A stretch of 64,000 nucleotides of DNA from the NCBI RefSeq assembly GCF_043641665.1, contig NC_092198.1:10057001-10121000 (forward strand). The letters run 5' to 3'. This DNA comes from Enoplosus armatus (taxonomy: Eukaryota > Chordata > Actinopteri > Centrarchiformes > Enoplosidae). The translations under genes were made by a program, and so were the position numbers. The notes beneath the pieces are model-generated. The model was given only the letters and a program-made list of their open reading frames with translations, did no database searches and had not been told where the DNA came from. Within the stretch, counting starts at the first letter, position 1; every line of letters begins with the position of its first letter. Positions 21,281 to 32,934 of the stretch are shown here, piece by piece.

Positions 21281-23400
21281 TTATGATTTTAATATTGTTC
21301 CGTTAGGTGATAGAAAAGACAATAGTGACGATGCTGCTTCTTATTCATGGTCCAACTGCCAAGCTTGAACAGTCAGTTAGCAAACTCGTCAGCTCATTCG
21401 CCAACAGGACAAGTTCACATGGCTCATTCAAAAGATACATTTGTACCATCAACTCAACTGTCTCATAACTGCCTCTTTCTGGAGCGGTTAATACTCCAAC
21501 AGAGGAGGTTAACTAAGAGTGAATGGTGCAGTGTGGCTTATACACTACAATAGCTTCCTCCATTTTGGACTCTTTGGCTCTTCGTCCAATAAAAGATGGC
21601 GCATTTGCGGGTCAAAGTTCAACTCTACACTTAAAAATTTCGCAGCAAATCCATTGGAATGAATTGATATCACCACAATATTTCGCCACTTTAAATGCTG
21701 ATGTGACCAGGCCTTAATGCAGATATACAATATTGTTTTGGTATATTATGTCGGACTAATTAGTATCAAGAGATTGGAGAACAGAAATACCAAAAATGTG
21801 TTTGAGGTAATTCAGAAACAGTGTCTCCATTACATTGTTTGTCCACCAGAGAACACAGCAAAATGTCCTGCTCTCATCTTAGTCTCAACTCTCTGATAAC
21901 CAAATGAATGGATCCTAATCAAAAATCAATATGTTGTTTACAGAACTCCCAAATATCAACAAAACATGTAGCATTCATATGTAGCACTATGTTGTGAAAT
22001 AAGAAGGTTAAGGTTAAGTTATAAGGTTATAAAGGCGTCATTATGACTGGTGTCATTTGTTTAAGTAAGACCATGAAGTCAATGATGACTGAAGGTTTTG
22101 GTAAATAATATAATGATGATTTAATGATAGCAAACATCACCATTTCCCTCTTTGTGGCTCCTTTAAAGAATTCTGGGTTCTCTGCTGAACAAAATAACGT
22201 CCAAAACATCAATAAGTCAGGCTTCAAATCAAAGCCTCGGCCCGGCCTTCAGTAAGGAGACAGTAAAGCCTTCATGTGTGCGCGCTGCAGATTCACCTCA
22301 ACACAATAACACTGAAACTGAGAAAGAGACGAACTGAAAAATTTCGTTTGTGTCTTAAAACCCCTTGCCTGCATGCTCTTGCCTTCTCTCATCAGTCAGA
22401 TTTAGCCGTATGGACTGACTCCTAAAGCTGTTTACTTTACACCAGTGCCAGCATATGACTTATGTTTTTATATGTCATATTAATTTATTATTTATTTATT
22501 TATTTCATGTGGTTTATATTTATTGATTTTGATGGTGGATGTGCTTGAATTTAAGAAACATTGATGTTCATTCTTTTGCACTTTTTCCTCTTATGTTTAC
22601 ACACGTTTTCTTCTATGGCTGAGAGATCCTGTCAATCAAATGTATGTGTATTAGTGCAATACTGTAGACTCTCTTGACTTCTGTTGACACGTAACACTGA
22701 ACAAGCTGCATATTCTTCATGTCGCCAGTCATTGCCGTAACTGCATGTGTGTCCATGTTTTGAGATGTCAGTTGGTAAATGTTGAAATTCATAATATCAT
22801 TGTGTTAAACTATTGCAGTCCCTCGTCTGCTGCCCATTTTACTGTCATGCAAAAACTTTTTTTGCAGGTTTTAATCTGCAAAATTCATGTCCAGTTGAAA
22901 CCATTAAAAAAACATAAAAATGTTAAGGTAAAATACCAAACTGACTGCTGTGAGGTCAGTCATCCTGCTGATCGTCTGATGGTCAGTGTCTCAGTCCCTC
23001 TTGTGAGCTCACCCTTTACAGGAAACATTGCAAAAGTCCTTCCAGATCAGCGTCTGTGGTGGACTTCATTTGTCTCAGTGTTCCTCAGCAGTTAAAGGTC
23101 AAAGGTCAGAGTCGGGGGTTCGGCCCTGTCGTGTGTCTGTGTGTGTGTCGCTCTCCCATTGAGACCTCTGCTTGTAGACTGTAGAAGCCATATTGCATTG
23201 TCTCGTGGTGTTTGTGTGTTGCTGAAACACTAGTGGAATCTCATCAAACTGTAAATATGATCTAAAAAGAAAGAAAAAGCGCTCTGTAACATCAAAAAAT
23301 ATTCTTATGAATGTATCATACCTAGAGATAAAAAAGCTGTATGACAATGGATTACTCTTAATATTTCATTAAATATAGCTGTGGTATTTTCCTCTTGTTT
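19615..23400 (+). other. faxc 3'UTR and downstream region
   Basis: Human FAXC has a long 3'UTR, and this region also looks like one: AT-rich, with no competing gene. Features: a C17 run at 20032-20048, an (AC)n stretch at 21249-21279, AATAAA at 21588-21593, an AU-rich element of overlapping ATTTA pentamers at 22489-22506, and later ATTAAA signals near 22904 and 23370. The true end cannot be set without transcript data. A block at about 21600-21720 (ending ATGTGACCAGGCCTTAATG) may be a dispersed-repeat remnant. Confidence 0.45.
22488..22507 (+). promoter_or_regulatory. AU-rich element in the putative faxc 3'UTR
   Basis: Four overlapping ATTTA-type units (ATTATTTATTTATTTATTTC). Class II-like AREs of this form are bound by TTP/HuR-type proteins and control mRNA stability. 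It matters only if the faxc transcript extends this far, which is not proven. Confidence 0.4.
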
Positions 23401-24041
23401 TGTTTCAGTTCTTGTGTACATTGTTTAGTGTTGAAATGTGCATGAAGAGTCGTATCCACCTGAGGAAAAGAAAAAGGTGAACCTGTTTGTAAAACCCGCT
23501 CTGTTTCAACACTTAGAGGTGGCGTGTATCTGTCTCATAATCCCTCTCCCTCTGCGCTTGCTACCATATGACAATACTAAGCCCACCCAACAATAGTGAA
23601 GAATTAGCTCTCTGCCCTTTCCTTTGTGCTGGCGCTGGAGCTCTGGAGAAACAGAGGGAACAAAAAGGAGGGCAGAGAGAGAGAGAGAGAGAGAAAGCAA
23701 GTCGTGGGAGCTCCACTGTAGAGACGGAGCGTGTGTTTGCGTGAGAAAAAAAGGGCATGAAAAGGGAACGAGTAAGTCAGGAACTTATGAGTGATATTTG
23801 ATGACTTTGGCAGGTTGCGTTTCTGTAGCCATTGTGCAGAATCCCTGGGAGATCCCTTCCACACAAGACGGAGGAGCCAATTCAGAGCTGACAATGACAC
23901 CAGAGTATAAACCATCTCTGGTGAGTCAGAGATGGCGTACAGTGCGTGCGTGCGGGTGTGTGTGTGGCTGGCTGTCTAACACGTGGCTGTGTGCATGATG
24001 TGTGAGGTGGGACATTGTGTGCAGGGAGGAGTGAATGTGCC

Positions 24042-24043
<2 letters not shown>

Positions 24044-24085
<42 letters not shown>
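24044..24085 (+). repeat. (GT)n microsatellite
   Basis: About 21 uninterrupted GT units. A (CA)n tract of similar length follows 130 bases later (24215-24257), so the two tracts could pair as a hairpin and are a likely unstable site. Confidence 0.95.
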
Positions 24086-24087
<2 letters not shown>

Positions 24088-24213
24088 AAAATATGAATAA
24101 TGCAGAGGATGCCTGTACGAGCGTGAGGGCCGGGAGGAGGGCAGATGGTCGCCTGCTGATAGGACAGAATCCAGGCAACAGGGTCCTCCAGAGAGCTGGG
24201 TTTAGACCTGGCT

Positions 24214-24214
<1 letters not shown>

Positions 24215-24257
<43 letters not shown>
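24215..24257 (+). repeat. (CA)n microsatellite
   Basis: About 21 CA units, the inverse complement of the (GT)n tract just upstream. Intergenic between faxc and pou3f2. The rest of 23400-26000 shows AT-rich sequence, a (GA)n patch at 23672-23694, and no supported gene. Confidence 0.95.
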
Positions 24258-24260
<3 letters not shown>

Positions 24261-26010
24261 TTCACACATACACACATACACCCACGACCCACAAATATTA
24301 ATGCTTGTTTTTTTCTTTTTGTCTCTCTTAAATCTCTCTCTTTTTTTGCCTTAAAATTGCACATAGATTCATAGGCTCATAAGCACATAGGCTCAGATTT
24401 CAAAATAAAAGCGTGGATAAGAGATTATGAAATGACACTGGTAAATAGGCCTGTTTGAGAGGAAATTTGAAGCCTGTCACTGATTTCCTTCTTGTTGTTT
24501 AGAAATGGATTGGAAATAGATGAAAAACAGAAAGATGGAAATGTTTCATTAACTCTTTCTGACGTTGTTAGATCTCATTCCCCTTGTCTTGAATTAGTTT
24601 TTTTCGTTTTTATTATTTTGTACAGATTATAAATCCCATTGAGCCAGCTGTGTTATTTGTGATGTTGGACTATATAAATAAAAATGGACTTGTCTTATAA
24701 ATGATAAGAGTTGAAAGTGGTAAACAGGGCCGTAGCCTGAATTTTAGAAATACTGAGGTGATGAGTATTTACATGGAGCAGCTATTTCAAAGAAACTCAA
24801 CATACAACTAAAATTCAACAACTGCAACTAACTAAACTCTAAACGAAGCACGGGAAGCTTCCTGTGAAATCCTGGACAGACCTGTAAAATAATAAAGCGT
24901 TTCATCTCCAAGTTTCAAAGACCGCCACACACTCGCAAGAATTTAATTCTGGTGGAGTAATGAAGAATTGGGATGGAAAGATACTGGAAGCAGCCTAAAA
25001 TCATACAAAGTTAAAAGTGTTTTTTAACTATAAAGGAAAAAAAAGAATAAAGAACACATGACCCAGACTCAGTGTCCTAAATGGTAGGAGTGGTCCTGGT
25101 TATAAATTATAATTTAGAAAAGAGCATTTTCCCATTTAAAAAAGAATAAATCACTGGTTGCACTTCCATTCAGTGTTTATGAAGCAGGGCCCTCCATTCA
25201 ACCCAAGCCTGCGTCTGACCCACTAACAGCCACTAGGTGGCATCAGCACACAGTTTCTGATTTGACCACCGATCAGCCAAAACATGTAACAGGAAACATT
25301 AAATGAAAAAACCCATAAGGTGTTGAAGAATAAGAAAACTCACTGGGAAAATTATACTAAAATGTCAACTGCAACGAAATACTTTAAAATATCTGAAAAC
25401 AAGAGTGAGGTTCAACGCTAATGTTAGTTTTTAAATGTTAACTGCACTACAGGCTTCTCAGATCTCCAATTGAAAACTTGTGATTATTATAACTGTCACA
25501 GTGTTACATGTGTCTGCACACATATTAAGCATTTCTACAATTATGCAAATAATTTCCAAGGACATGGAAATGATACATAGTGCATGCTTATAATTCTTTG
25601 ATTATGTATAATGAAGGCAGCAGGCCAGATTATACATAATACACTAATAAGTCTATTTATAATGCATCACCTGCTGTCCTACACCTGCAGCCAGGCCTCA
25701 AGCACCGTGTTGTGTATATATACCTGTTCCAGACAGGCCCGCAGCAACGCGGTCATTGTTTTGATCTTTTAAATGACGTCTCGTCATAATTGTCAATTAG
25801 TTTTCATATTTATCCTGATGAAAATATTAATTAACGCTGCGGTGTATTTCAATTTCAGGCCAGCGAACGGCTGTGTGAGCATCTTCACGGACAACAATAT
25901 CAGTGCAGATCAGCGGCAGTAAACACTTCACCGAAAGAGCTGAAGGACAATTTGAAGCAACCGAGACGGATTGATAAAATCCACAATTATAATGCAAGGC
26001 CGCGTGCAAA

Positions 26011-26046
26011 GGGGGGGGGGGGGGGGGGGGGGGGAAGAAGAAGAAG
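26011..26046 (+). repeat. G24 homopolymer followed by AAGAAGAAGAAG polypurine tract
   Basis: Twenty-four consecutive G (26011-26034) run directly into (AAG)n, making a 36-base all-purine strand. Such a tract can form G-quadruplex or triplex DNA and is also a common site of assembly length error. It lies downstream of pou3f2. Confidence 0.9.
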
Positions 26047-27091
26047 CTTGCTGCCAGAGTTTTCTTTTCCTGTCGCTCAATAAACGTGCAGAGACTGCAG
26101 TGTTGTAGAAAACAAATACGATTTAATGACAAAAAGCAATATAGAAATTGTGCAATCGTCGATTTCTTTTTTTTTTCCTCTTCGTGTGATCACAGATTTC
26201 AGGTCAATGCTATTTTGTTTTGGTTTTGTAGATTTTTTTTCCGCCTCAGAAACTCAAATTCAGCTGGAGGATCACCTGTGATGGAGACAGAATTACAGAA
26301 ATATTGGGCCTTATTTAAATCAAGGGCGAAATATTATGTAATATACCTTTAAATAAGGAAAATGCCCAAAACATTACCTAAAATATTGTTATGCTCAGCT
26401 TTTAATGCGTGGTGATGAAAGTTGGGCCTGAATACATTCAGAAAGTTTCTGAAATGCATAAAATTCATGCAATAAAAATTCATATTATGGGTCTTTTCAA
26501 ATATTACATTTTCACTCCACTCACCTACATCCTTCAGTTGGATTTGAGTTTCTGAATTTCTATATTTCCTTTAGATTTTAGTCAGAGAATGAATCCCCAA
26601 CTATACTCGTGGATTCTCCTCAATACTCAATAACCAGATCAGGTTATCAATTCACAGGATTTAAGTGGCACAAGAGCACGTGTCTGTGTTTGTGCTTTGG
26701 CACAGACTGACAGAGAAAAACTGAACAAACAAACAAACAAACGTACAAACAAACGAAGCCATACAAAAACGAATTGAGATACATCCCACAAATAGTTTTC
26801 TCAGTGAATGAATGAGTCACACAGTTGTAGTGGAGCCACTGCGGCCAGAGCTGGTACCAGGATATATTCAGTTTTTTGTTGTTGTTGTTGTTATTTTTTC
26901 TTCTTAGGAAAGGAAGGCAAAGTGGGCTGGATTGCTTTCCAGCCGGACAGTCTCGGTCTTTCTCATCACAGCATTTTGGAAAAGTACAGAAATAACAGCA
27001 AAAAACACACTGTAAACAGGCGCACAGAGATGTCTGCACAGAAAGAAAAGCATTAAAGTGAACCAATACTCAGTCTCTATGGAAAAATTAT

Positions 27092-27112
27092 TATTATTAT
27101 TATTATTATTAT
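27092..27112 (+). repeat. (TTA)n and related trinucleotide repeats in the pou3f2 3' region
   Basis: ATTATTATTATTATTATTAT is followed downstream by a degenerate (AAT/AAC)n at about 27249-27283. Both lie within about 750 bases of the pou3f2 stop and so may be in its 3'UTR. An AATAAA on the minus strand (27407-27402) would give a 3'UTR of about 440 nt and exclude them. Confidence 0.6.
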
Positions 27113-27846
27113 AATTTAGCTGTTCGTTACAAACTAAATTCTGAATGTTGGAAATTTTAAAGCAAAGGATAACATTTCAAATTTAAATAAATGATGGATG
27201 ACACTATAATCAATACATCACATTAAATTTAGATTAATCACCAGAATTGTAATAATAACAACAATAATAATAGTAATAATAAAAGCTGGTATTGGCTTGA
27301 TTTTTTTTTAACATTGTACAGCAGGTGTCTGCCATTTCAGCCCTCTCTTGCCACAAGCTGCGAGGAACCCCTGTTGCTTTTGTTATGATGGAAAGATGGC
27401 GTTTATTTACCCACACTGACTGCGACTTCTCAGCGAGCCCGAAGCTTGTTTTTATGTCTTTCCCCCCCGCGGACACCTCGTGTCCACATCACACTCTGCC
27501 TCTCTTTAATGACACAGTACATGGTGACACATTGGCGCCTCGGCAGAAGGTGTAGAAAAGCGTTTCGTATCAATGTCGCTGATTTGTTTTTTTTGTTTTT
27601 TTGGTTAGCACACACCAGCCGTATCCCAATATGCCTGGCAGTTCCGCGGCATGAAACCTCCCCACACAGCTCTCTACTATGCGTATTTTTAGTGCTTGTA
27701 TATCCCCACTGTGTGTGTCCGTGGGTCCAACGTTTAAACTGGCTCAGGTCCAGTTCCGAGCAGGTCCAGCACAGAGAATCAAACAAATAAGGAGGCATTA
27801 TTCCTCCTTAAGGGGTCCGTGTTTTGCTCAGAATAACGGACTGGGG

Positions 27847-29010
27847 TCACTGCACAGGAGTCTGTCCTCCGTGGTGAGGAGGGGTGTCCCCGTACATGTC
27901 CTCTCCTCCTGGTATCTGTCCCCCAATGGGTGTCATCCTCTTCTCCTTCTGCCGCCTGTTACAAAACCAAACCCTCACCACCTCCTTCTCCAGCTGCAGG
28001 CTGTCCGCTAGGGAGGTGATCTCCGCTGCTCCTGGTTTTGGACATTTGAGAAAATGGCTCTCCAGAGCCCCTTTGACGCCCACCTCGATGGAGGTCCTCT
28101 TTTTCCTTTTCCTTCCCTGTGCCGCGATTTTATCCAGGCTAGTGGGGCTCCCCGAGGTGGAGTCCGCCTCCTCCAGCCACTTGTTCAACAAGGGCTTGAG
28201 TTTACACATGTTTTTGAAGCTGAGTTGAAGCGCCTCGAACCTGCAAATGGTGGTCTGAGAAAAGACGTTTCCGTACAGCGTCCCAAGAGCCAGTCCCACG
28301 TCCGCCTGGGTGAAGCCCAGCTTGATACGTCGCTGTTTGAACTGCTTGGCAAACTGCTCCAACTCGTCGGAGGTCGGCGTGTCCTCGTCTGACTGGTCCT
28401 GATGGCCCCCGTGCTGGTGATGGTGTGAGAGAGACTGCTGGTGGGCCCCAGGGCCGCCTCCATGTTCACTGAGGTGCGGGCTGTGGCTGTGGTGGTCCTC
28501 ATCCCGCAGGGGGTGGTGGTGCATCCCCCCTTGCTCTCCCCCCGGCATCAGCCCGAAGCCGGACTGGGAGTACACCAGGCTCTGGCCCTCAGATGTCGCC
28601 ATACCAGGGATGTGCGTGGTGGCTGTGCTGGTTCGCCATGCTCTGGCGTCGTGATGCGCCTGCTGGTGCGCTAGGTGAGGGTGTCGCTGTTGCTGCTGTT
28701 GCTGCAGACTGCTGGAGTTCTGCAGCTCCTCTCGGTCACTGTCGTGCAGCACGGGCTTCACGTCCTGTTCTCCGAGGGGACTAGATGGCCAGGGCGCCCC
28801 GCCGTCACCGTGAGACAGCGCCGTTATCCACTGGTGCGCGTGGCTGAGCGGATGTCCACCGCCCGGTAACGTGCTGTAGTCGTTCTGGAGCAGGGTGTGC
28901 GCGTCCCTGTACGCTGCCGCCTGCTGCATGCTCCCGGACTCCGAGTGCGGCGGCGGCGCGCTGCTGGGGGTGGTGAGGACGCTGTAGTGGTTGGACGTTG
29001 CGGTCGCCAT
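27847..29010 (-). CDS. pou3f2: POU class 3 homeobox 2 (Brn-2), complete single exon
   Basis: Transcription factor of neural progenitors and neuroendocrine hypothalamus. One uninterrupted exon of 387 codons plus TGA, as in all POU3F genes. It begins [14 protein letters not shown] and keeps [17 protein letters not shown] (about 52-68). The POU-specific domain is at about 210-284 ([20 protein letters not shown] start; [31 protein letters not shown]), the RKRKKRTS linker at 300-307, and the homeodomain at about 302-361 with recognition helix [16 protein letters not shown]. It ends GGQTPVQ, like the mammalian protein. The open frame extends 72 codons upstream of this ATG, but the conserved family N-terminus fixes the start at 29010. 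The mammalian poly-Gly and long poly-Gln tracts are absent; only six Gln remain (103-108). Whether it is the a or b ohnologue cannot be told from this window. Confidence 0.97.
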   Translation of the reverse strand: MATATSNHYSVLTTPSSAPPPHSESGSMQQAAAYRDAHTLLQNDYSTLPGGGHPLSHAHQWITALSHGDGGAPWPSSPLGEQDVKPVLHDSDREELQNSSSLQQQQQQRHPHLAHQQAHHDARAWRTSTATTHIPGMATSEGQSLVYSQSGFGLMPGGEQGGMHHHPLRDEDHHSHSPHLSEHGGGPGAHQQSLSHHHQHGGHQDQSDEDTPTSDELEQFAKQFKQRRIKLGFTQADVGLALGTLYGNVFSQTTICRFEALQLSFKNMCKLKPLLNKWLEEADSTSGSPTSLDKIAAQGRKRKKRTSIEVGVKGALESHFLKCPKPGAAEITSLADSLQLEKEVVRVWFCNRRQKEKRMTPIGGQIPGGEDMYGDTPPHHGGQTPVQ

Positions 29011-29169
29011 AACTATCGGAGCCAGAGTGATAGCTGGAGTTAAAAGGAGGCTGCCTTTGACAGTAACTCTTTTGCGCCACGGGGCAGCTAGGCGTCTCTC
29101 TCCAGCATCTCCCGGGCGCTGTGCCAAGGGGACGCAGAGGCGCGCACCTGTGGTCCGCCTCGCTCCGCT

Positions 29170-29260
29170 CTTTATTGGCCAAGAACGGTTGACAGATGTG
29201 GTTACCCCTGACAGCACCCCGCTCATTGGTCACGGGAGATTGTACAGAAACCCCAATCAC
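29170..29260 (-). promoter_or_regulatory. pou3f2 proximal promoter with clustered CCAAT boxes
   Basis: Upstream of the pou3f2 ATG there are three CCAAT-type pentamers: ATTGG at about 29172 and 29225 (CCAAT on the gene's strand) and CCAAT at about 29254 (inverted). No clear TATA box is visible. The surrounding sequence is GC-rich with many CpG. NF-Y-type CCAAT clusters are typical of developmental CpG-island promoters. Transcription start not determined. Confidence 0.45.
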
Positions 29261-29629
29261 TCTGCCCAACAATACTATTCAGTCCTGCAGCACGCTAGAG
29301 TACAAAGTAGAGGGAGAGCTCGGGCTGCTGAGTGTAAACACAGAAAAGACTGAACAAGCTCTGCTGTAAGAAAAAGAAACAGTTTTCTCGATGTTGACAG
29401 CACTTTGTTCACATTGATCTGGGTCAGTGGGTCACATTATTGGTTTCGTGCGTCAAAACGGTGCGTAAAAGTTAAAGATACACAGAATGTGCACATTAAT
29501 TGGTGTTGGGGCCACATTTATGCGCTTAAGAATAGAACTTTTAGTATTCAAACAGCCAGAACTACCAAACCTTAATTGAATCCAATTTTCATGCATTTGA
29601 AGTAGAATATTTGGGATATTTTGCGCCGT

Positions 29630-29960
29630 GAAGCCGTGAGCAGGGATCGTGAAGGAGGAACTTCCAGCTGCCTCTCTGCCCTCAGGACGCTGTCCAGAGA
29701 GAGGGGCTGCGTGCTTCCAGGGCCTCTGCCCCGTTGCCATGGCGAACGCGGTGAATGGAACAACGCCCACGTCACAGCTGCAATTCGCTCCTTCTTTTCG
29801 TTCCGTTCCAAAGGGCTCATTGGGGCCGCGCGCTCGGCCGTCGGGACAAATAATGGGGGGCGAGCGGAGAGGGCAGCTCGGGGCCAAAGAGAGGAGGCTG
29901 CAAGAATGCGTCCCTCAGCCTGCTCTGCGCCCACCGTGCCCCCTTCCACCTGCTTGTTGG
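29630..29960. promoter_or_regulatory. CpG-rich block upstream of pou3f2
   Basis: About 330 bases of GC/CpG-rich sequence standing out from AT-rich flanks, 620-950 bases upstream of the pou3f2 ATG. It contains CCACGTCACAGCTG (CRE half-site plus E-box) near 29767, GGGCCGCGCGCTCGGCCGTC near 29823 and ACAAATAATGGGG. Open frames on both strands exist only because stop codons are rare in GC-rich DNA. Best read as part of the CpG-island promoter, an upstream enhancer, or the start of a divergent non-coding transcript. Confidence 0.45.
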
Positions 29961-30147
29961 GTAAACTTTGAGATGGATGCATCCACAGAGGCACGCGAGA
30001 CTCAGTTTCCCAAACACCGAAAAGAAAAAAGGCCTAGAATTTCAATATATTGATGAGGGAGAATTACCCTCCAATGCACACAAATAGAGATGGCTAACAA
30101 GGGATCTCAATTTTTCCATAACAAGCACTTCAAATATCTGCCTCATA

Positions 30148-30668
30148 CAGAAGTGGAAAACAACTCAGTTACATTCAAATCCAAGTACAAGTTTTAGGTA
30201 TGTACTTTACTTGAGTATTTCAATTTTATTCCACTTTATACTCCTACTCCTCCACATTTCGCAGCCAAATATTGTACATTTTACTCCACTACATTTATTT
30301 GACAGATATAGCTACTTTGCAGATTAAGCTGTTACATGCAGAACTAATTATAAGATGTGATGCATTGTTTTCGATTAAACTACTCAACAGTAGCCTATAT
30401 AAAGTAGTTACAATTAGATTCACCATGACCAGCTGCAACATTAAAATACTGCTGTTATATAATAATCCAGCAATATCTGCATAATGCATAATGAGTATTT
30501 TATTTGCAATACATATTTAGCTGATAATATTGTTAGTGCTGCTTTTAGTTAAGTAAGATTTTGAATGCAGGATTTTTCTTTATTTACTCGTAATGTAAAT
30601 GGTGGTATTACACTGTGCTGTTACTACTTTTACTGCCTTAAGTAAAGGATCTGAATGCTTCTTCTATC
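30148..30668. repeat. Fish dispersed repeat (family C, TACTTTACTTGAGTATTTCA type), near full length
   Basis: Begins AGAAGTGGAAAACAACTCAG and ends TTAAGTAAAGGATCTGAATG then CTTCTTCT. Internal blocks GTACTTTACTTGAGTATTTC, TTTTACTCCACTACATTTAT and AACATTAAAATACTGCTGTT are diagnostic of a repeat I know to be very abundant in teleosts. Two diverged copies are at 60958-61410 and 62435-62700. Non-coding. Confidence 0.75.
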
Positions 30669-31109
30669 ATTGCAACACAGGACCATAAAGGTGTTGACTC
30701 TCAATACAGTTTTGTCATCTGTTGGCACTGTTGGTAAGACAATAACAGTGGAGTTGGCTTGTGAAAATTCATCAAAGCACCAATTTTGCATTATCTGCTG
30801 GTCCTAGCTATAAATGAATGCAATGATATTGAAATTAAACTAATCCTCATTCTGCTGAGCCCCCCTGAAACCCTTTCAGACCCTTGGGGGGTCCCTGGAC
30901 CTACTTAGGCAACTACTGGTATTTAGGAGATGTGATTTTATTGGCTCAAAGTGGGACACCGGCTGTAAAACATAACAGCTATTAAGAGGTTAAAGGAACC
31001 TCGAAGGACAAAAAATATGCAAGTTTCACCTTCAAACAGAGGTGCAGTGCAACATCATGGGCACCAATGAAAATATGTATACATTTCTGGCTACTTTTAA
31101 GTCATAGCG

Positions 31110-31735
31110 TTACCCAATGCACACAAAGACAATACAATTCGCCTTATAGCATTAATTAAAGACCATCGTACAATAAAAGTCCACATAGAAAGTGATAGGT
31201 TAATTAATAAATACTTTGAATCTAATCAAGCTGAGGATGCGTAGACACAACTGACGCACATTGAATTATAGGGATCGAAAGAACACTGGTTTATGATTAA
31301 GGTGTAATTCTGAGAATTACCAAATGTGTCGCCAGGGGCCCTGGCAAGCCGTGTGTTGAGAGAGGCAAAACATATTACCCTAATAGACTAATATGCAAAC
31401 TACTGAGTGCCCAATTACAGAACTTAATAACGCATAAACGATGCGAGTCCTGTTCTTACAAGACGAAGAGGTCGCTGTTAATTCAGTCAAAGGGCCGGGT
31501 ATGCTGTCAACACATGCTGCTGTTCCACACACATAGTGTCTGTGTTTCCATGTCCCTCGTTCTGTATTCAAGAGTGGGAGTTAATGATGGAGAATCCGAG
31601 TGTTAAATTAACAGTAATTATATGGCCCCAGTGCTGTAAAGATTCAATTTCTTCGCAAGTCTAATGGGCCTAAGTGTCCCTATGCGCAGGCAGAACTCTC
31701 TATGATATATTTATGATTGAAGCGCACACAGGCGG
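31110..31735. promoter_or_regulatory. Candidate cis-regulatory block 1 (homeodomain/POU-site rich)
   Basis: About 2.1-2.7 kb upstream of pou3f2. Complex, repeat-free sequence with many homeodomain cores: AGCATTAATTAAAGACC, GGTTAATTAATAAA, CCAATTACAG and TAACAGTAATTATATGG. It also has an octamer-like ATATGCAAAC at 31391-31400 that a POU protein could bind. The look is that of a vertebrate conserved non-coding element near a developmental gene. Conservation cannot be measured here, so this is inference. Confidence 0.35.
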
Positions 31736-32039
31736 AACAAAAACAAACACACACACACACACATTGTATACACCTATAGAGTTAAGGCATATGTGGCTTT
31801 TTACATGTTGCTTTTAAGAGTGACTTCTTTCTGGTGTACAAGTGGAGCAGTAAAGCTGTGTTCAAGGCCAGCTGCCTTCATATCCAGATGTGAAAAGCCA
31901 CTTTTTTGCTCTTGTGTAAATAGTGCCACCCGCTCTCCCACATTAGTTTAAGAAGGAGTGGTTCAAGTGTGAGGTGAAGCCATTTACGTGAGTGAATGTT
32001 TGCAAGCGAACCAGTATTCTGGTTGCTTTCACTTTCTCC

Positions 32040-32260
32040 AGGGCAGTGTGTGACCGACCCATGTCCCTCCCCCTGTGGGAACTCTAACGCAGGGGTAACT
32101 GGGGCAGGGGGGCTTCTTTATGCTGCCGGACACAGGGAGATAATGGCCATTCCTCCACAGCTGGCCCACACAATCAAAGGGAGAGGGGGCTCGAAGGATT
32201 CCAGCTTTAACCAGGCCATTGTCTGGGCTAATTACATCTGAATGAAAGACCCCAAGAACT
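32040..32260. promoter_or_regulatory. Candidate cis-regulatory block 2 (TCF/LEF and SOX motifs)
   Basis: Dense motif cluster: CAATCAAAGG (TCF/LEF-like) at 32171-32180, CCATTGTC (SOX-like) at 32216-32223, TAATTA at about 32229-32234, plus AGATAATGGCCATTCC. Balanced composition, no repeats and no open frame of note. SOX next to POU targets is a common pairing in neural enhancers. Function inferred from motif content only. Confidence 0.35.
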
Positions 32261-32934
32261 CACCTCCCCCCTGAGCAAAACCTGCACAGAATACCCCAAA
32301 CAACCCTTCAGGGATGAGGGAGAGCACACAGGCACACACACACAGTAATATATAAACCTTGGACTCCTTCATTACCCCTAAACGTAAGCACACAAGCATA
32401 GACACACAGACACACACACACACACACACACTCTGGATTCTGGTTCATTACTCATACACACTCACATCCCCAGCAGGCTCTCATCAAAGTGTTGTGTCTC
32501 TCTCACAAACACACTCACATGTGGCACTCGGCATTAGATCAGATCTCAGCTTGCTGCTCTCAGAAGAGATGAGGAGGTCTTAGAGGACTTAGGTTGAATA
32601 GAAAACACACTGAAGGGCCTTTCCCCAATGCAACCCCATAATCCCAATCTATACACTCCCTTTGCCCCCCAACCGCCAGTGCTCGGCTCCATCTGTAGCC
32701 TGAACTGTGAAGCCTCAGCTCGGTACAGTCCAGGTTGATGTCAGGGAGTCCTGTTTTGGTGCTCCATCTTTTGACTTTGCAGTCAGAAAATACATCCAGC
32801 TTGTTTCCTCACACTGATACATTGATTTCTTCCAGTATGATGAGCACTGCGGTGAAAGAGAGTTGTGCAAGACAATCCTGAAGTACTCAAACTAGTACTA
32901 GGAAAGACTCAAATGTAAGTTGCTTACGCTAAAA

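Noticed and set aside
28054..28869. Long frames opposite pou3f2
   Set aside because: Antisense shadows of a GC-rich single-exon gene.
29649..30053. 134-codon plus-strand open frame upstream of pou3f2, and overlapping frames on the other strand
   Set aside because: Composition-driven open frames in a CpG-rich block; no recognisable domain, and all frames on both strands are equally open.
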